Below, in pieces: positions 33,455-44,976 of a DNA stretch of 64,000 bases. The DNA is from Albifimbria verrucaria. Taxonomy: Eukaryota > Ascomycota > Sordariomycetes > Hypocreales > Stachybotryaceae. The position numbers and the translations under genes are program-made. Positions within the stretch are counted from its first letter, which is position 1. Every line of letters starts with the position of its first letter. The notes beneath the pieces were generated by a model. The model did no database searches and was not told the origin of the DNA. It worked only from the letters and a program-made list of their open reading frames with translations. The stretch covers positions 620,001-684,000 of the forward strand of contig JAHREC010000030.1 of NCBI GenBank assembly GCA_020081605.1. Reading direction: 5' to 3'.

Positions 33455-34664
33455 GGATGGATGAAGCTGCGTTCCAAGCCGCGAGATTTATATTCCGCAG
33501 ATAAAATAGATCACGGATCTCATGGTCTAGTAGTGTGAGGCATAGGTCGAGTGATTAAGTTCTGTACCCTGAGCCTCAAGGTATAGCACAAGACAATGAA
33601 GATGAAGAGGGTGCAATCGTTGTGAATCGTGGCCAGGTCATCTTAAGCATGGCATACCTACATGAATAGAGCTTCTGAGTGCGTTATTCAATGGATCAGC
33701 GGTGCACGCCCAAGGTCAAATCTTCGGACTTGCTGTCATATCGGCCGCAAGAGTTATTCGATGATGCAACCAAGAGAGTTATGTAGCAAGGCTCTATAAA
33801 ATCCAGCAAGACACCATGCATCATCGAGTTATCTCCTTATCAATATTGCAGGGGCGTCAAGATTGTATCTCCCGGTATGAGAGTTCACAATGCTTCCTTC
33901 TATGAGGGTATTCTGCTAAACATCTCACGCTCCAGTGCACACATATTTGACAAGAGCGGCATACATACATAGACATATTGAGTCAACTTGAGTGAAAACG
34001 AAAATTAGGAAAAGTCATAGTCGGTAAGGCCACTGCTAACCCTTATGCAGAATCATGCCAGCAGGTAAAGAAGGCAATAAACAGGAAATACATTACCTTG
34101 AAATGGCTAGGATATTTAACAAGTTAACAAATAAACAAGAAGTATTTAAGTGGTTAAAATAAAGACAGTAATTAATATCTTAACTGCGCGTACCTAAGTT
34201 CGTTGCTCTGAGCCTTACTGAAGTTATATTGGTCCCGTTGGAAGCCCGCTTGTGTGATCCCTCTATAGTAAATAACCGCTATATCCAAGTTCAAAGGTTC
34301 GAGCCTATCATCGAACATCTAAATGACTAAAACCCCATACTAGAAGATCAGTTGCCTGCGCTCTTGTTGTTGTATTAGCAGTTGATCCAATAGTCATTGT
34401 GCAACAGCGTGTGTATTAGAGACCTGACAGAAGTTCCAGAGCGTAAAAGGTCTTTTATTCTCAATACCTAGGAGGGCGTGGGACTTGTATGCTTTTCTCA
34501 AATTCGACGTCCAATCTTCATCATGGAACATGAACAATTATTGCAGGTTTCATATTATTCCCAAGGTCATGGCTCTGCGACCGTCAACGACCATTCCTAA
34601 TCTCGAAGCAAAACGATTATAAAAACCAGTCTAGACTCATCAGTAGCACCATGTTCGCGCCCAT
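33455..34664. other. AT-rich gene-free stretch
   Basis: Noticeably lower GC than the surroundings, especially 33840-34200, with stop codons in all frames. A GGTTCGAGCC string near 34301 resembles a Pol III B box, but I could not fold a tRNA around it. No gene or clear transposon is seen. Confidence 0.4.
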
Positions 34665-35172
34665 TCATTTAATGGATTCACGAACAGCAGTATTCATGCT
34701 GGCAAGTTGGCGCTGCAGTCGTATGATGTGCAGTCTATGCTTGATGTAGTCTGCCAGAAAGAATGTGATATAGGTGATGAACAAGCTGCAGAGGATTGGC
34801 TTGATCACGGCCGAGCCGTAGTTTTCGTCAATGATGCGTGGCATGTCGAGGGTGTTTCGGTCAGGCTGGATGACAGGGAGCAGAGGACGGCCGCAACGGT
34901 TGTTTGAGGGACATGGGGAAGCTTGCGTTTTGGGACTGCTCATGTCGCCAGAACAGGTTCGTGATGATTGAGGCCAAGCCAAAGGCAAGTCGAAAGATGC
35001 CGCAGAAATGCCCAGGTCAAAGACACGGTGGAACAACTCCAGCTACGAACTATTCAATCACATTCATCACATTCAGTGGCAGGCTTCACTTAAAGTAGTC
35101 GCGCGAACGCGGTGGTAAGGCAGGTGGCCGTGAGGGATCTACAAAGCGTGAGGTTGGTGCATTCCAAGGCAT
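34665..35172 (-). CDS. Possible small membrane protein
   Basis: A tentative gene. ATG at 35172 opens MPWNAPTSRFVDPSRPPALP, a 40-nt candidate intron follows (35050-35089), then a hydrophobic stretch in two overlapping frames (LELFHRVFDLGISAA, then FRLAFGLASIITNLFW). The 3' part is a clear frame with a membrane-type segment (VIKPILCSLFITYITFFLADYI) followed by KHRLHIIRLQRQLASMN, ending at 34665. At least one base loss is needed to join the parts. No family was recognised, and the splice model is unproved. Confidence 0.4.
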
Positions 35173-35837
35173 CTTGGGTGCGGAATCCGGATGGAGGAGT
35201 GGAATCTTGGCCAGGAGGAGCACGCGTAAGTCGGGATGGCATTTAGCTCAGGTGCAGGGAGGAGGATGCTTCTGGAGTCTGGAGGAGAGCCGCGTGTCTG
35301 GGACTAACTAGTCCGTAGAGAATGAATGGACAAATGGATATTGATTGATTGATTGATTCCCATGGCCCAATCAATTTAGTGGCATTTCGTTCCGGATCGG
35401 GCGCCTCTCAGAACTTGGAAGAAATGAAGCTGTTAAGCAAAAGACCCACCTGCAGCCGCCCCAGGCCAATCGCAAGGCCCCAAACTCCTTAGTATCTCGG
35501 AGGCTTCGGGAATTCCCTTCTAATAATAAGAAGCCTGGCGTCACGCCCGCCATTCCCCAGCTTAGGTGATCGATCGGTGGTGGCTGTCCGTCTGCCCGTC
35601 TTCCCGATTGTCTCGCCAACTTCCTCCTGCTTCCTCACCCTCCTCGCCCGGAAGAGCAGACCACAAGCAGAACCTGCTGCAGACATTCGCTTGTCCTGCG
35701 CGTCCGAAACGAACGGCTCCGTCGCGTTTCGTCTCGTCCCGTCCCAACCGCTGCTGGACATACGTCAAACAACCCACTCCATCTTTTGTCCTGCGCTAGC
35801 CAGTTCCGATCGCCATCTGCGTGTGCTCAGCGAAACC
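35173..35837. other. Upstream region of the YTP1-like gene
   Basis: It contains an ATTG tetranucleotide repeat (35340-35356) and a pyrimidine-rich leader toward 35837. No gene is supported. Confidence 0.45.
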
Positions 35838-37460
35838 ATGGCCTTGGCATCACATCGCCCTGCAGGCATGTTGCCTCTGCTGCTGTCCGTAGCCGCGCTT
35901 GCGTCTACGGCGGTTGCTCATGACCATCACGGTGTCTCCAAGATTGGTGAAGGCCAGACCGTCTCTGAGGATCCTATTGTGAGTGATAAATGGGCGCTGG
36001 TTGGTGGGCATGGGCGCAATGGCTGACAATCGCTAGGATACCACGTTATGGATTCACATTCTCATTCAGATGCTTGCCTACGGCGTTATCTTCCCTATCG
36101 GCATGGTCTTGGGGTAATTCATCCTTTTCACATTTCTTTCAATCGAAATTCATTTTAACTAACCTTCTTCATGTAGCTGGGCAAGTCGCGATGGCACGTT
36201 CCTACGCAAATCCTCGGCACCATCCTTGCCATCCTGGGCTTCTTCCTGGGCCACGCTCACGGCGGTAGAGCTTTCGTCGCCGACAACATCCACAGCATCT
36301 TCGCCCACATTCTCCAAATCACCCTCGCCGCTCAGGTCGCTCTGGGTCTTTACCTCAAGCTCCATTGGGAAAAGGGCATTAATGGCAAGATCAGGAAACT
36401 GATCCGCCCTTGTCACTCCATCATTGGCAAGCTGATGCCTCTGCTCGCCTGGACCCAGATGATCTTTGGCGGCATTACAACCCTCGGTTTCTGCCAAGGC
36501 GAGCATGTCGGCCAATGTGCCGCCCACTTCATCATGGGCGGTGCTTTCATTGCCTACGGAATCATCCTCACCATCATCCTTCTCGTCGGCCAGGTCTGGA
36601 TCCGCCGCACCGGTCGCTCTCAAGAGTTCTTCGACAGCGCCGTCATTGCCATCTGGGGCTGCATCAACACCTTCACCGAGCACCGATGGGGCACCGATTG
36701 GGTCAAGAACGACTGGCAGCACACTACGATGGGAATTATCTGGTGGTGCGCTGGGTTGGCTGGCATGTGGCTGAGCAGAGATCGCGATGGCCGCCCGAAG
36801 CGCAACTTCATTCCCGGCTTCGTCATTTTCATCACTGGATGGGCCATGTCTGCTCATCCTCAGCACCTCATGGTCAGCGCCGCGACCCACACCATGTTTG
36901 GTTACACCCTCATGGGTGCTGGTGTCACTCGTATCATCGAGATTGCCTTTGTTCTCAAGGACAACCAGTCCATGTCTGAAGACGGACGTTCGTGGAGCAG
37001 CTTCCAATATCTCCCAGTTTATGTAAGTCAGATTACGTTCCATCTTTCGCCCAAAGCATACTAACATCAGTAGCTGCTGTACGCCGCTGGTTTCCTGTTC
37101 ATGGGCGCCACTGAGGAACAGATGGATCTCGTTGACCAGTCTTCCATGGACCACGTCGCCTACATCCTCATTCTCTACTCACTGGCCTTCCTGGTCTTCC
37201 TGTTCAGCAACATGCTGGTCAGCTTGTACGACACATTAACGAGCGAAACCGTCGACACAAGAGGCTTCACTAATGATCATGTCAACGGCCGACCCATGGA
37301 AGAGGGACGACTCCGAGCAGCCGAGGAATTTGAGCTCGATGGGCTGACGAGTGACGATGAGGACGATGAGCACCAGAAGATGTTGAGACGAAGCAACGAT
37401 GGTTCAACCCTCGACACCCCAAGCACGCTTGGCAAGAACAACCTAGCCTCGGTGCGATAG
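35838..37460 (+). CDS. YTP1-like multi-pass membrane protein (DUF2427/Ytp1 domains)
   Basis: A polytopic membrane protein related to yeast Ytp1, whose function is unknown. A signal peptide (LPLLLSVAALASTAVA) is followed by DHHGVSKIGEG and a DUF2427 (cytochrome-b561-like) region: LWIHILIQMLAYGVIFPIGM, ILGTILAILGFFLGHAHGG, SIFAHILQITLAAQVALG. The Ytp1 domain follows (WTQMIFGGITTLGFC, FTEHRWGTDWVKNDWQHTTMG). The C-terminal tail is acidic (LTSDDEDDEHQKM). Introns are at 35979-36036, 36114-36176 and 37023-37073. One G is missing at the GGGG preceding intron 2 (36111). Restored, the gene is 484 codons. Conserved His residues in the b561-like region would suit haem, but that is inference. Confidence 0.85.
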
Positions 37461-37879
37461 CCGATGCAACGACAGTGTACGCTATACGAATGAATATAGA
37501 GAGAGCCAAGCATCTACTCGGGGCGTTATGGTACAAATGAAAATGTTTTTTTTTTTTTTGGCTTCATATAATAGTTTAGACAGGCACACGTGCCTTTGAT
37601 ATCAATTCTACAAGAGAAGCAATTTTTATGAAATACTCCTCCATTATTTGTCACTGTCCATCAAACATTCACATACAGCGTATTGAAGTTGGAGCACGCT
37701 TGAGCCAGACCGTTGCAACGCCACCCTTATCTGATAAGCCTAGTGGGACAAATCTTATCGTAACTTTTTCTTATCATGCCTCAACCCACATATCAGCGAC
37801 TTTGATCTTTGCCAGACCAGTCCATCCTCTCCCGACGAGCCAATCCCTCTCGAAAACTTACGAGGTCCCAGATTCCAAA
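37461..37879. other. Short intergenic region with T-run and GATA palindrome
   Basis: It holds a 14-T run at 37546-37559 in the 3' region of the YTP1-like gene and a CTTATCTGATAAG palindrome (two opposed GATA sites) at about 37727-37739 upstream of Alb1. No gene is seen. Confidence 0.45.
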
Positions 37880-38274
37880 ATGCCGTCCGTCAAGAACCCC
37901 AACGGTCCCTCCAAGAACCGCCTCGCGGCCCGCGCCACCAAGGCCAAGGCGCAACGGCGCAAGCGCAGCGAGGAGAATCGTCACAAGATCGCCAAGGCGG
38001 ACACGCGACGCGGCGCACGACCTGGCCTGTTGCCCACGAGCGGTCCGCGTGCCAAGTTGAGCGCCAAGAAGGCCCGCAAGTTGGAGAAGAAGATGGGCTA
38101 TGCGATGCAGAGGAAGATGGAGGCCGAGGGCGAGGCTGTGATGAAGGGTAAGTTGGCCTGCGTTGAAGAAAATGCGGCGTGGCTGGGTTGCTGACGGTTG
38201 TAGATGCCCCGGAGGCGGAAGAGGGTGCTGAGGAGGAGGAGGCGACTGAGGAGGCGGACATGGACATTCAGTAA
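37880..38274 (+). CDS. alb1: Ribosome biogenesis protein Alb1
   Basis: A small basic protein that binds Arx1 and accompanies pre-60S particles to the cytoplasm. MPSVKNPNGPSKNRLAARA opens a Lys/Arg-rich region. The conserved core LSAKKARKLEKKMGYAMQRK matches the yeast Alb1 segment, and the C terminus is acidic (EEGAEEEEATEEADMDIQ), a usual arrangement in this family. One intron, 38148-38203, splits the codon joining VMK to DAPEAEE. The gene is 113 codons and has no frame break. Confidence 0.8.
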
Positions 38275-38813
38275 AGGATTGTGAGGCCGGGGCGAACAGG
38301 AACATGACGCTACGAGATACGTTGGGATTCACACGGACACAGTCGAATCGATTCCCGCTCCAGCCAGAGCAAATGCTCTAAGAGGGTGGCTCAGGTTTCG
38401 AGTTCACAAAGTCGTTGAAACGTTGCCCGCCAAGATTCATCCACCGCCGGTTGGGTCGAGATTTTACAACTACCCTCAATGGAATCAAATTTTCGACGAG
38501 CTCGCTGCATTGCTGGTTTGGGTTGTCAAAGGCGCATTTGGTTTGTTGCTGTTATTCTGCTGGAAAAGATCTACAGAGATACCTGTTTGCGATGGCAGGT
38601 GAGGGACTTCACACACATAGACGCACAAGAATAAAGAAACGTTAAATGAAAGAGCGGTATGCTAGTGTTTTGAGACTGGCTAGGTGAAGTATGCATCTGT
38701 ATACCAGCACTACTTTGTTATGACCTTGCTCTTCTTTTCCTTAATGATAGTTGGTAAAGCAAATATCCCATAGACCGTGTGTCTATTTCCCTTACGGCCG
38801 GCCACCTCAATCA
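38275..38813. other. Intergenic region
   Basis: The 3' region of Alb1. I see no gene, RNA or repeat. Confidence 0.45.
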
Positions 38814-39173
38814 TCACCAACCAGGTGGCATTGGGTACCGGGCCAGCATGAGTCTCCGGGGCGGTTCGAGATCCTCTGCAGTTGGCTGAGCATACTCTGG
38901 GGCTGGCTGAACGTATGGCATTGTTTCGTACGGCTGGTTGTTCATATAGTATTCTTCATAGACTTCGTCAGCTGATCCTAACGCAGGGGCAGACGCTGTG
39001 TTTCTGATTCTACGTGGAGCATCATTCCTGCGTGACCTTGAGCGACGGGATCGTCGTCTATGGCGTCTAGGAGCAGGAGAAGAAGCTGATGACGAACTAG
39101 TGGACTGCGTAAACGGCCGGCGTGTCGTCAGGTAGAACATGCCGCAACATAAGGGTCCTCTTTCACGAGCCAT
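38814..39173 (-). CDS. Small basic protein of unknown function
   Basis: A 119-residue intronless frame from ATG 39173. A short N terminus (MARERGPLCCGMFYLTTRR) precedes a Ser cluster, a strongly basic block (RRHRRRSRRSRSRRN) and a Tyr/Pro/Glu-rich second half (VYEEYYMNNQPYETMPYVQP) ending YPMPPGW. I do not recognise a family. Its sharply segmented composition and uninterrupted frame are more gene-like than neighbouring random frames, but coding is not proven. Confidence 0.45.
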   Translation of the reverse strand: MARERGPLCCGMFYLTTRRPFTQSTSSSSASSPAPRRHRRRSRRSRSRRNDAPRRIRNTASAPALGSADEVYEEYYMNNQPYETMPYVQPAPEYAQPTAEDLEPPRRLMLARYPMPPGW

Positions 39174-40320
39174 TGTTAATGGAGTGTAGGGTATTCAGAT
39201 GCACTAGGTAAACTGAGGTATTGAATATGTTTATTGTTGCTGTGGGAGAATAGCTTGCTCGTTCTACAGAAACTAAGACGTATATTGGTTAGGAATAAGC
39301 TTGCCTTTATAAGAAATGAGTTATGCGTGATTAGATGGTATGAGGAATGTGAAGCTGACATTATCTAGAATACGTATGTAGTGATAAAGTAAGGCACCTC
39401 GTCTTGGACTTACGAACAGGAGATAAAGATGAGTTCTGATGGTGCATGATGTCGATACAACTGTCTTGGTAACTTGTAATGAATAGCAGTGCATTTCCGA
39501 TGGTTTGAAAGAAGTGTCCTGTTGAGGAGGTTGGTACTGAGCTCCAGTCCTGCATCAAGGCCAACTGGAAAAGGGGCTCCCATCATCAGATGGCCTCCAT
39601 GCTACCATTATGAACACTCCCAGCCACTCCAATATTAAATAATAAAAGCAGAGACTCTCAATAAAAACCCCCGTCGTGCTGAATCATACTGGGCTACAAA
39701 GAAAGACCCCACGGGAAGCTCCTCGAGGCATCTGGGCTCCACATGCCTTCACGTGGGCCATTCATCCCATCCACACTCTTCAGTGTTAGTGGAAATAGCT
39801 CTAGAGAATGGAACACTAATATAGAAGAGCCTATTATTGATTCTGTAACCATAAAATGAAATAACAGTAAGCTTTGTAATGTTGAAGAAAGCTAAACCAG
39901 TGTGTGCCGGGCCCAGCGTGCCTCGGGCTCGCAGCAGAAACAATACACAAGCGCTGCCAGCTGACAATAGAACGAGAAGAACCATAGTCTCCGCTATCTT
40001 CTCGCTGTCCTTTCGTCTAATGCGTTTTCCATAGCAAAAGAATGTGGAGCCTATTCAAGTCGTGTTGAATAGGAGAAGTCAACAACGAGAAGCTCTCTTC
40101 CATCGTCCAAAACACGATATCAGTCCCCTTCCTCCTTCTCTTTTCCTCCTCGAGGCCTTATGTTCATCATCCTTCTTCTGAATCCTTGCACTATTTCGAA
40201 TTCTTTGGCTGAAGACACGTTCGACATCCCTCCTTGCTTACTATCTATCGTTAATGTCTGCTGCTGCGAAGAACCCCCAGGGCGAACCGATCCGAGAATC
40301 TTTATCTTGCAGCTTTCACG
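39174..40320. other. Intergenic region, no confident gene
   Basis: Mostly AT-rich. A 78-codon minus-strand frame (39749-39985) begins with a hydrophobic MVLLVLLSAGSACVLFLL segment but has no further support. The last part is a pyrimidine-rich leader for the gene at 40321. Confidence 0.4.
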
Positions 40321-41643
40321 ATGGCTACTCTTGATAAACCTATCGTTATTGAGCCTAAGGTACTGCAGGAGAATGTTACTTCTTCGCTAGTGGCTCGGGG
40401 CCCTGAGCCAAACTCATCCTTGTCTGGTTAGTATCGCCTCATTTCTCACTGTTGAGGCTCACCCATACTCACATTTGATTCTTTTGCTAGATGAAATCAC
40501 TCCTGAGATCCAGCTTGCCGTTGAAGAGTTCCGAAACTTCCTCGAGAATGCCATCCCAGTCCTCATTGCCCACCCCGACCTCCGCGAGTACGTTATCCGT
40601 GAAGCCAACCGCCGCCTCGAACAGGCCAAGGATGAAGGCGTGGCTCTTCGAGACATCTCCATCGGAGAAGACTGCCTACCTACCTGGCCTGGTCTCTCTT
40701 GGGACCCTCAGGTCGAATCTCTCCACTGTGTTCTACAGAGTCGTCTGATGGATTACCAGGCTTCGCGCGATCTCGGCCGCGCTCTTCGCGTCGACATCAT
40801 TCGGAAGGGTAACCTCAAGCTTCAGCACGCTGTCCTTAGTGGTGTCAGTACCAATGAGATCAGCTTTGGGGACAGACTTCTCCTGTTTGGACCAAAAACT
40901 CGGCTTCGGACACAACAAATGACTCGGAGGTTCAGAACAGCTCCTCAAGCTTTATTGATGACCACTCGGACGGCTCCTCTACTGCACCTGACTCGCTTGG
41001 TGATCACAGCAGTACCTTTGACAGAGATTCGCAGGGCAGCTCTGACTTGCCTACTGCGTTCGATACGTCTGGTTCCAACAACTTGGATCCCAACAACTGG
41101 TCGAGTGACTCTGACTCTGACTCTGACTCCGATTCCAATTCCGACTCTGACGACAGCGAGTTCTCTGTCGAGCAAACCATTGTCATGAACAACTTCTTGA
41201 ACCCGGAGCCAGAGTATTCCGAGCCTGGTACACCAACCAACATCCTACACGGCGCCCGGCTTCTCAACCTTGGAGCTAACGGCGAGGAGACGGAAGTTGA
41301 TCTCGAGGTTTATGTCGTTGACGACGAGGACGAAGACATTCTTGACGAGCTGCACGAGGTCGAACTTGCCATCGATCGACAGGCATACGAGTACCACTTC
41401 GACACGACTGAAGCCGTCGATGTGGCTATCCCAGAAATGGAAATTTGCTGTGTCAGTTCTGACTCCGAGTCCGTTGAGGAGAGCACCAGCGCCATCATGT
41501 TCAACCCAATCCCCATCATCGAGGAAGCCGACGACGATGATGACGACAACAGTGTCGTGAATGAGGACAGCGGTGTGAACGACAGCAGCGCAAACAACAG
41601 CAGAGTAGTCTTCGAAGAGACTGAGTACGGATTCCGCTGGTGA
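40321..41643 (+). CDS. Acidic Ser/Asp-rich protein of unknown function
   Basis: I do not recognise a family. ATG 40321 opens MATLDKPIVIEPKVLQENV; an intron (40427-40490) is followed by DEITPEIQLAVEEFRNFLEN, a helical region with no named domain. The second half is very acidic, with a run of Ser-Asp pairs (about 41106-41160), an Asp run near 41530 and a hydrophilic tail ending TEYGFRW. One A is missing in AAAAA at 40894. Restored, the gene is 420 codons. The Ser-Asp repeats resemble casein-kinase-2 target sites in nuclear proteins, which is only suggestive. Confidence 0.72.
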
Positions 41644-42266
41644 ATTTCATTCTTCTGCAGGGGTCCGGAAACCACAGATCCCATGTGGTACACGAACCGG
41701 AAATTAACCAATAGCTCACCTTTGCTCCGTTGTGGTTATTTTCGATTGGGGCCAACATCTTCAAACGTTTCACAGGGGCAGTAATGGGAGGTTTTCACCG
41801 GTCGTGGATGGTTCTAGTATTTTACGTTTCCTCAGCGTTTTGGGTCCTCGAAGAGGAATGCAAGCGGGCGAGTCGAAGACACGCGGGAAGGATTGCCGTG
41901 AAACGGAAATGGATACGGAGGGTATAGGCGTTTGCATGGAATTGGGATTAATCTAGGACAAATCAAGATTTTGGTTTGAAGATTGCTTTTGAATGTGTGA
42001 ATGTGAGATCAGCACCTACGTGAAGGATATGGAGATAATGGTGATGTGTTCGTCATGGCTGTTGCATTCACGGTATGCATGAACAGATGAGTCGTAAACA
42101 AGAACGACATATGAGGTTTGTCGTTGTTATTTGCGTCTAATAGCAGAATATCCAGACCGATTATACCTTACTACAAATTAAAAACACGATGCCGCCCAAA
42201 CGCCTTCGCTGGCTTCCATGTCCAGTTCTGTTGAACCCTGTAATGTCATGGCTTATAATGTACTGC
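41644..42266. other. Intergenic region between convergent genes
   Basis: The 3' sides of the acidic protein gene and the TRK gene. No gene is supported. Confidence 0.45.
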
Positions 42267-44976
42267 TCACTGACTCCGTCGATCCTCGGCTGCAACACCA
42301 GCTGCATCGTCTTCTACTAACCGCTCGTCTGGCAGCATGATGGCGCGATCGAGCTGGTATGGCAGACCGCGGTGACGCCCTCGGATCATGGTCAGGCAGA
42401 TGACGACTTTGCTGAATGTGGTCAGCTTGCCACAGAGTGACGTGGCGACGGTCGGGTAGCCGAGACTGAGGCCAACGTTTGCGCTGCAGATAGACGAGTG
42501 GTTAGATGGCCTGTCGGGTTGGTGCAGGGTTGGTGAGTGACTTACTATGCAGATGTGACTTCGAAGAAGATGGGGAACATTTCAATGCCCTGGTTAGTGA
42601 TATTAGTTCGTTTTTCTTCTTCTGGTCGGTAACAAGGAACAATTGACATACCGGTTCGTTCTTATCCATGATCCGGTGAGCTTCAGCAATGCTGATGCAG
42701 AAAATGCCCAGAAAGATGTACCACAGGTCGAAACTGAGCTGGTTCTGCATGTGCTTAAGCAGATACGACGTTCCCTTGCCCTCGTCCACGTTTGCCAGGC
42801 TCGGCTCCGGCTCGTACACCCCCAGGCTCTTCTCCTCGTACGTATTCGACGCACGGATACTGATGGCAATCGGAAACACAGAGATGTACATCATCACAAG
42901 CAGGCTGAACTGCACCGCGAGGCTCACCTCGGCCAGGTTGAACGTCGCTGTTCCCGTGTGTCTCGCCGAAGCAGCCTGGAAGATGGCCGCCAGGATACGT
43001 GGGCCAAGGCTGAGGCCTTCTTTGACGGATGGGTTGTCAAGATCTAAGACGATGATGAAGAGCGTGTCCAGAACGTTGAGAGCAACGAGAATACCACACA
43101 ATATCCACGTCGGACGGCTGGGAAATAGCAGTGTATAACAACGGCGCGGATGATCAAGCAAGAACGATAGAGGCTCGCGGATCGACGAGGCCTTGCGGGC
43201 CAGCCGGCGCATAAGCCAGATGACGAGCCGCAGCAGGACCGGATAGAAAGTGTTTCCCGCAAAGGCAAGGAAGCTCATGACGAACATGGGCCAGCCGGCG
43301 TCACGAAAGGAAATCATGGAGTCGGGGGTGAGGGTCAGGCCGAGATTGTTGACCATGGTCTGCGCGGAGTAAATGGCCCTACAAGATGGAATAAGTTTGC
43401 TGGATATCATCGTCAAGACAGAGAGTGAGCGGAACTTACCACCAGATCCTGTTCTGTCCACACTCAACAAGATAGTCCTTGTATTTTTGATCCGCGTACT
43501 GAATCCAAGGTACCAGACAAATCACACCTAGCAGATGCATCCCAAAGAAATACGCTATTAACAACCCCTCGTTAGAAATCTCTCTGTTTCCAATATAAGG
43601 GAACTCACCAATGACAATCTTGAGGAGAAGCTTCAAGCTGCGGTACTCAATGCCCCCAGCTCTTCCCTATCCCTCTCCGACAGGTTCTTGAACAACGAGT
43701 TCCGGCCAACGGTAACCTGTCGCGACAAGAACGGCATGTCGTTCAGTGATAGCTGCGGCTGCTGCTGCGAAGAAATCGACGGACGGCGCTGGTCACGACG
43801 CGCAGCGGCCGTGTCGCCTAGAACGAACAACGAGGTTGCGACGCCGGCGACGCGATCGATCGATTTACTCTCGGTGATGCGGGGCCCGTCAGTTCGACGA
43901 CGGCGGACGGCTTGGATGGCATTGATGGAGGAGCTGCGAGATAGGGAGGGAGACCAATGGCTGCGATGGTCAGATTCGTTCTCTGGGTTAAGATTGAGCC
44001 GGGGCTTACCGTCTTGGCTCTGGGTAAATCTCCCATTGAGCTCTACCAAAGGATGGCCTACAAGAATCGTCAATCACCGATACACAATCAGAAACTTGAG
44101 ACGCATACCTCTTTCACGATCACGAGGACCAGGGATATACAGCGCCCCATCGTTCTTCGGATGCTGTTCCGTCGAAGGATCAAACGTAATACGCGTCCGT
44201 GGTCTCTCCAGCTTTGGTGAATCCTCGGCATCGTCTGCCTCCTGGAACCTGGCATGCGCATCAACATCCTTGTCCAGTGAATTTGACTCTTTGTCTGTAG
44301 GTAAGTCCTTGTCCTCAACTTCGCCATTCACAGCTCCGTTTTCAGGAGTGCTAAGTTCTTTCCCTTCGTCTGCCAGTGTCCTAGATCGAGTATCAAGCGA
44401 CAGATCAGCTTGTGCAAAGTCCAAGCCTTCTTCCCGGCTGAAAGAATCCCGTCTTCTCGCACGCAGTAGAGACGGGGCTGCCAACGTCAGCTGTTCTGTC
44501 TTGGCTAAACTCGCTGATTGCAGACATACCGGACTTCTTCAGGTGCCTTCGAAACCAGAACAGTCGCACGACGACAACGCCAATGTTGATGAAGCCAATG
44601 TTCGTGAGCATGGGGATGAAGTAGAGTACTAGTTGCTGATACGTATGCAGCTCTTTCACATCAACGCTTGATAAATGTCAGACATGTTTGCTCGACTTTG
44701 AGCCATGGAAGGGCGCCTTACGGGTTTAGTCCCGATTCTGTCGAGACGCTGGCGCCAAACAGATATGCGTCGATGGCGGCGACGTTGCCGATGGGGTATA
44801 AGATGACGAAGCATAACACGCCCATGAAGATAATGTAGGCATCTGGATACGTGCTGCATCAGCGAATTGTCTCTGTCCACAACTCCTGTTTCCGTTTCCT
44901 CGGTTTTGTTTATCTCAAGAGTCTGGAGTTGGATCTTACAGTGAATCGTCACGAAATTAATTGGCGGTCGCCACAT
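42267..44976 (-). CDS. trk1: TRK-family potassium transporter
   Basis: A plasma-membrane potassium uptake protein of the fungal TRK family. The first pore loop appears as FGASVSTESGLNPVDVKEL, followed by YQQLVLYFIPMLTNIGFINIG. A long hydrophilic cytosolic loop (RRRDSFSREEGL through LSERDREELG) separates the first and second membrane pairs, as in fungal Trk1. The second half contains MVNNLGLTLTPDSMISF and the final pore ANVGLSLGYP. Eight introns with consensus ends are visible: 44843-44939, 44667-44721, 44478-44529, 44058-44108, about 43555-43608, 43379-43439, 42590-42651 and 42484-42545. One G is missing in a G run (ccccc 43653 on the plus strand). Restored, the gene is 739 codons. Sodium coupling or affinity cannot be read from the sequence. 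Confidence 0.92.

Noticed and set aside
34240..34320. Possible tRNA (GGTTCGAGCC, B-box-like)
   Set aside because: No matching A box and no cloverleaf with paired acceptor and anticodon stems could be built.
33500..35000. Transposon remnant in the AT-rich interval
   Set aside because: No terminal repeats, target-site duplication, transposase or reverse-transcriptase motif was visible.
36159..37154. 331-codon minus-strand frame
   Set aside because: It is the antisense shadow of the YTP1-like exon, whose plus-strand product has a signal peptide, membrane spans and family motifs.
39749..39985. 78-codon minus-strand frame with a hydrophobic start
   Set aside because: No second membrane feature, no family and AT-rich flanks; signal-like starts of this length occur by chance.
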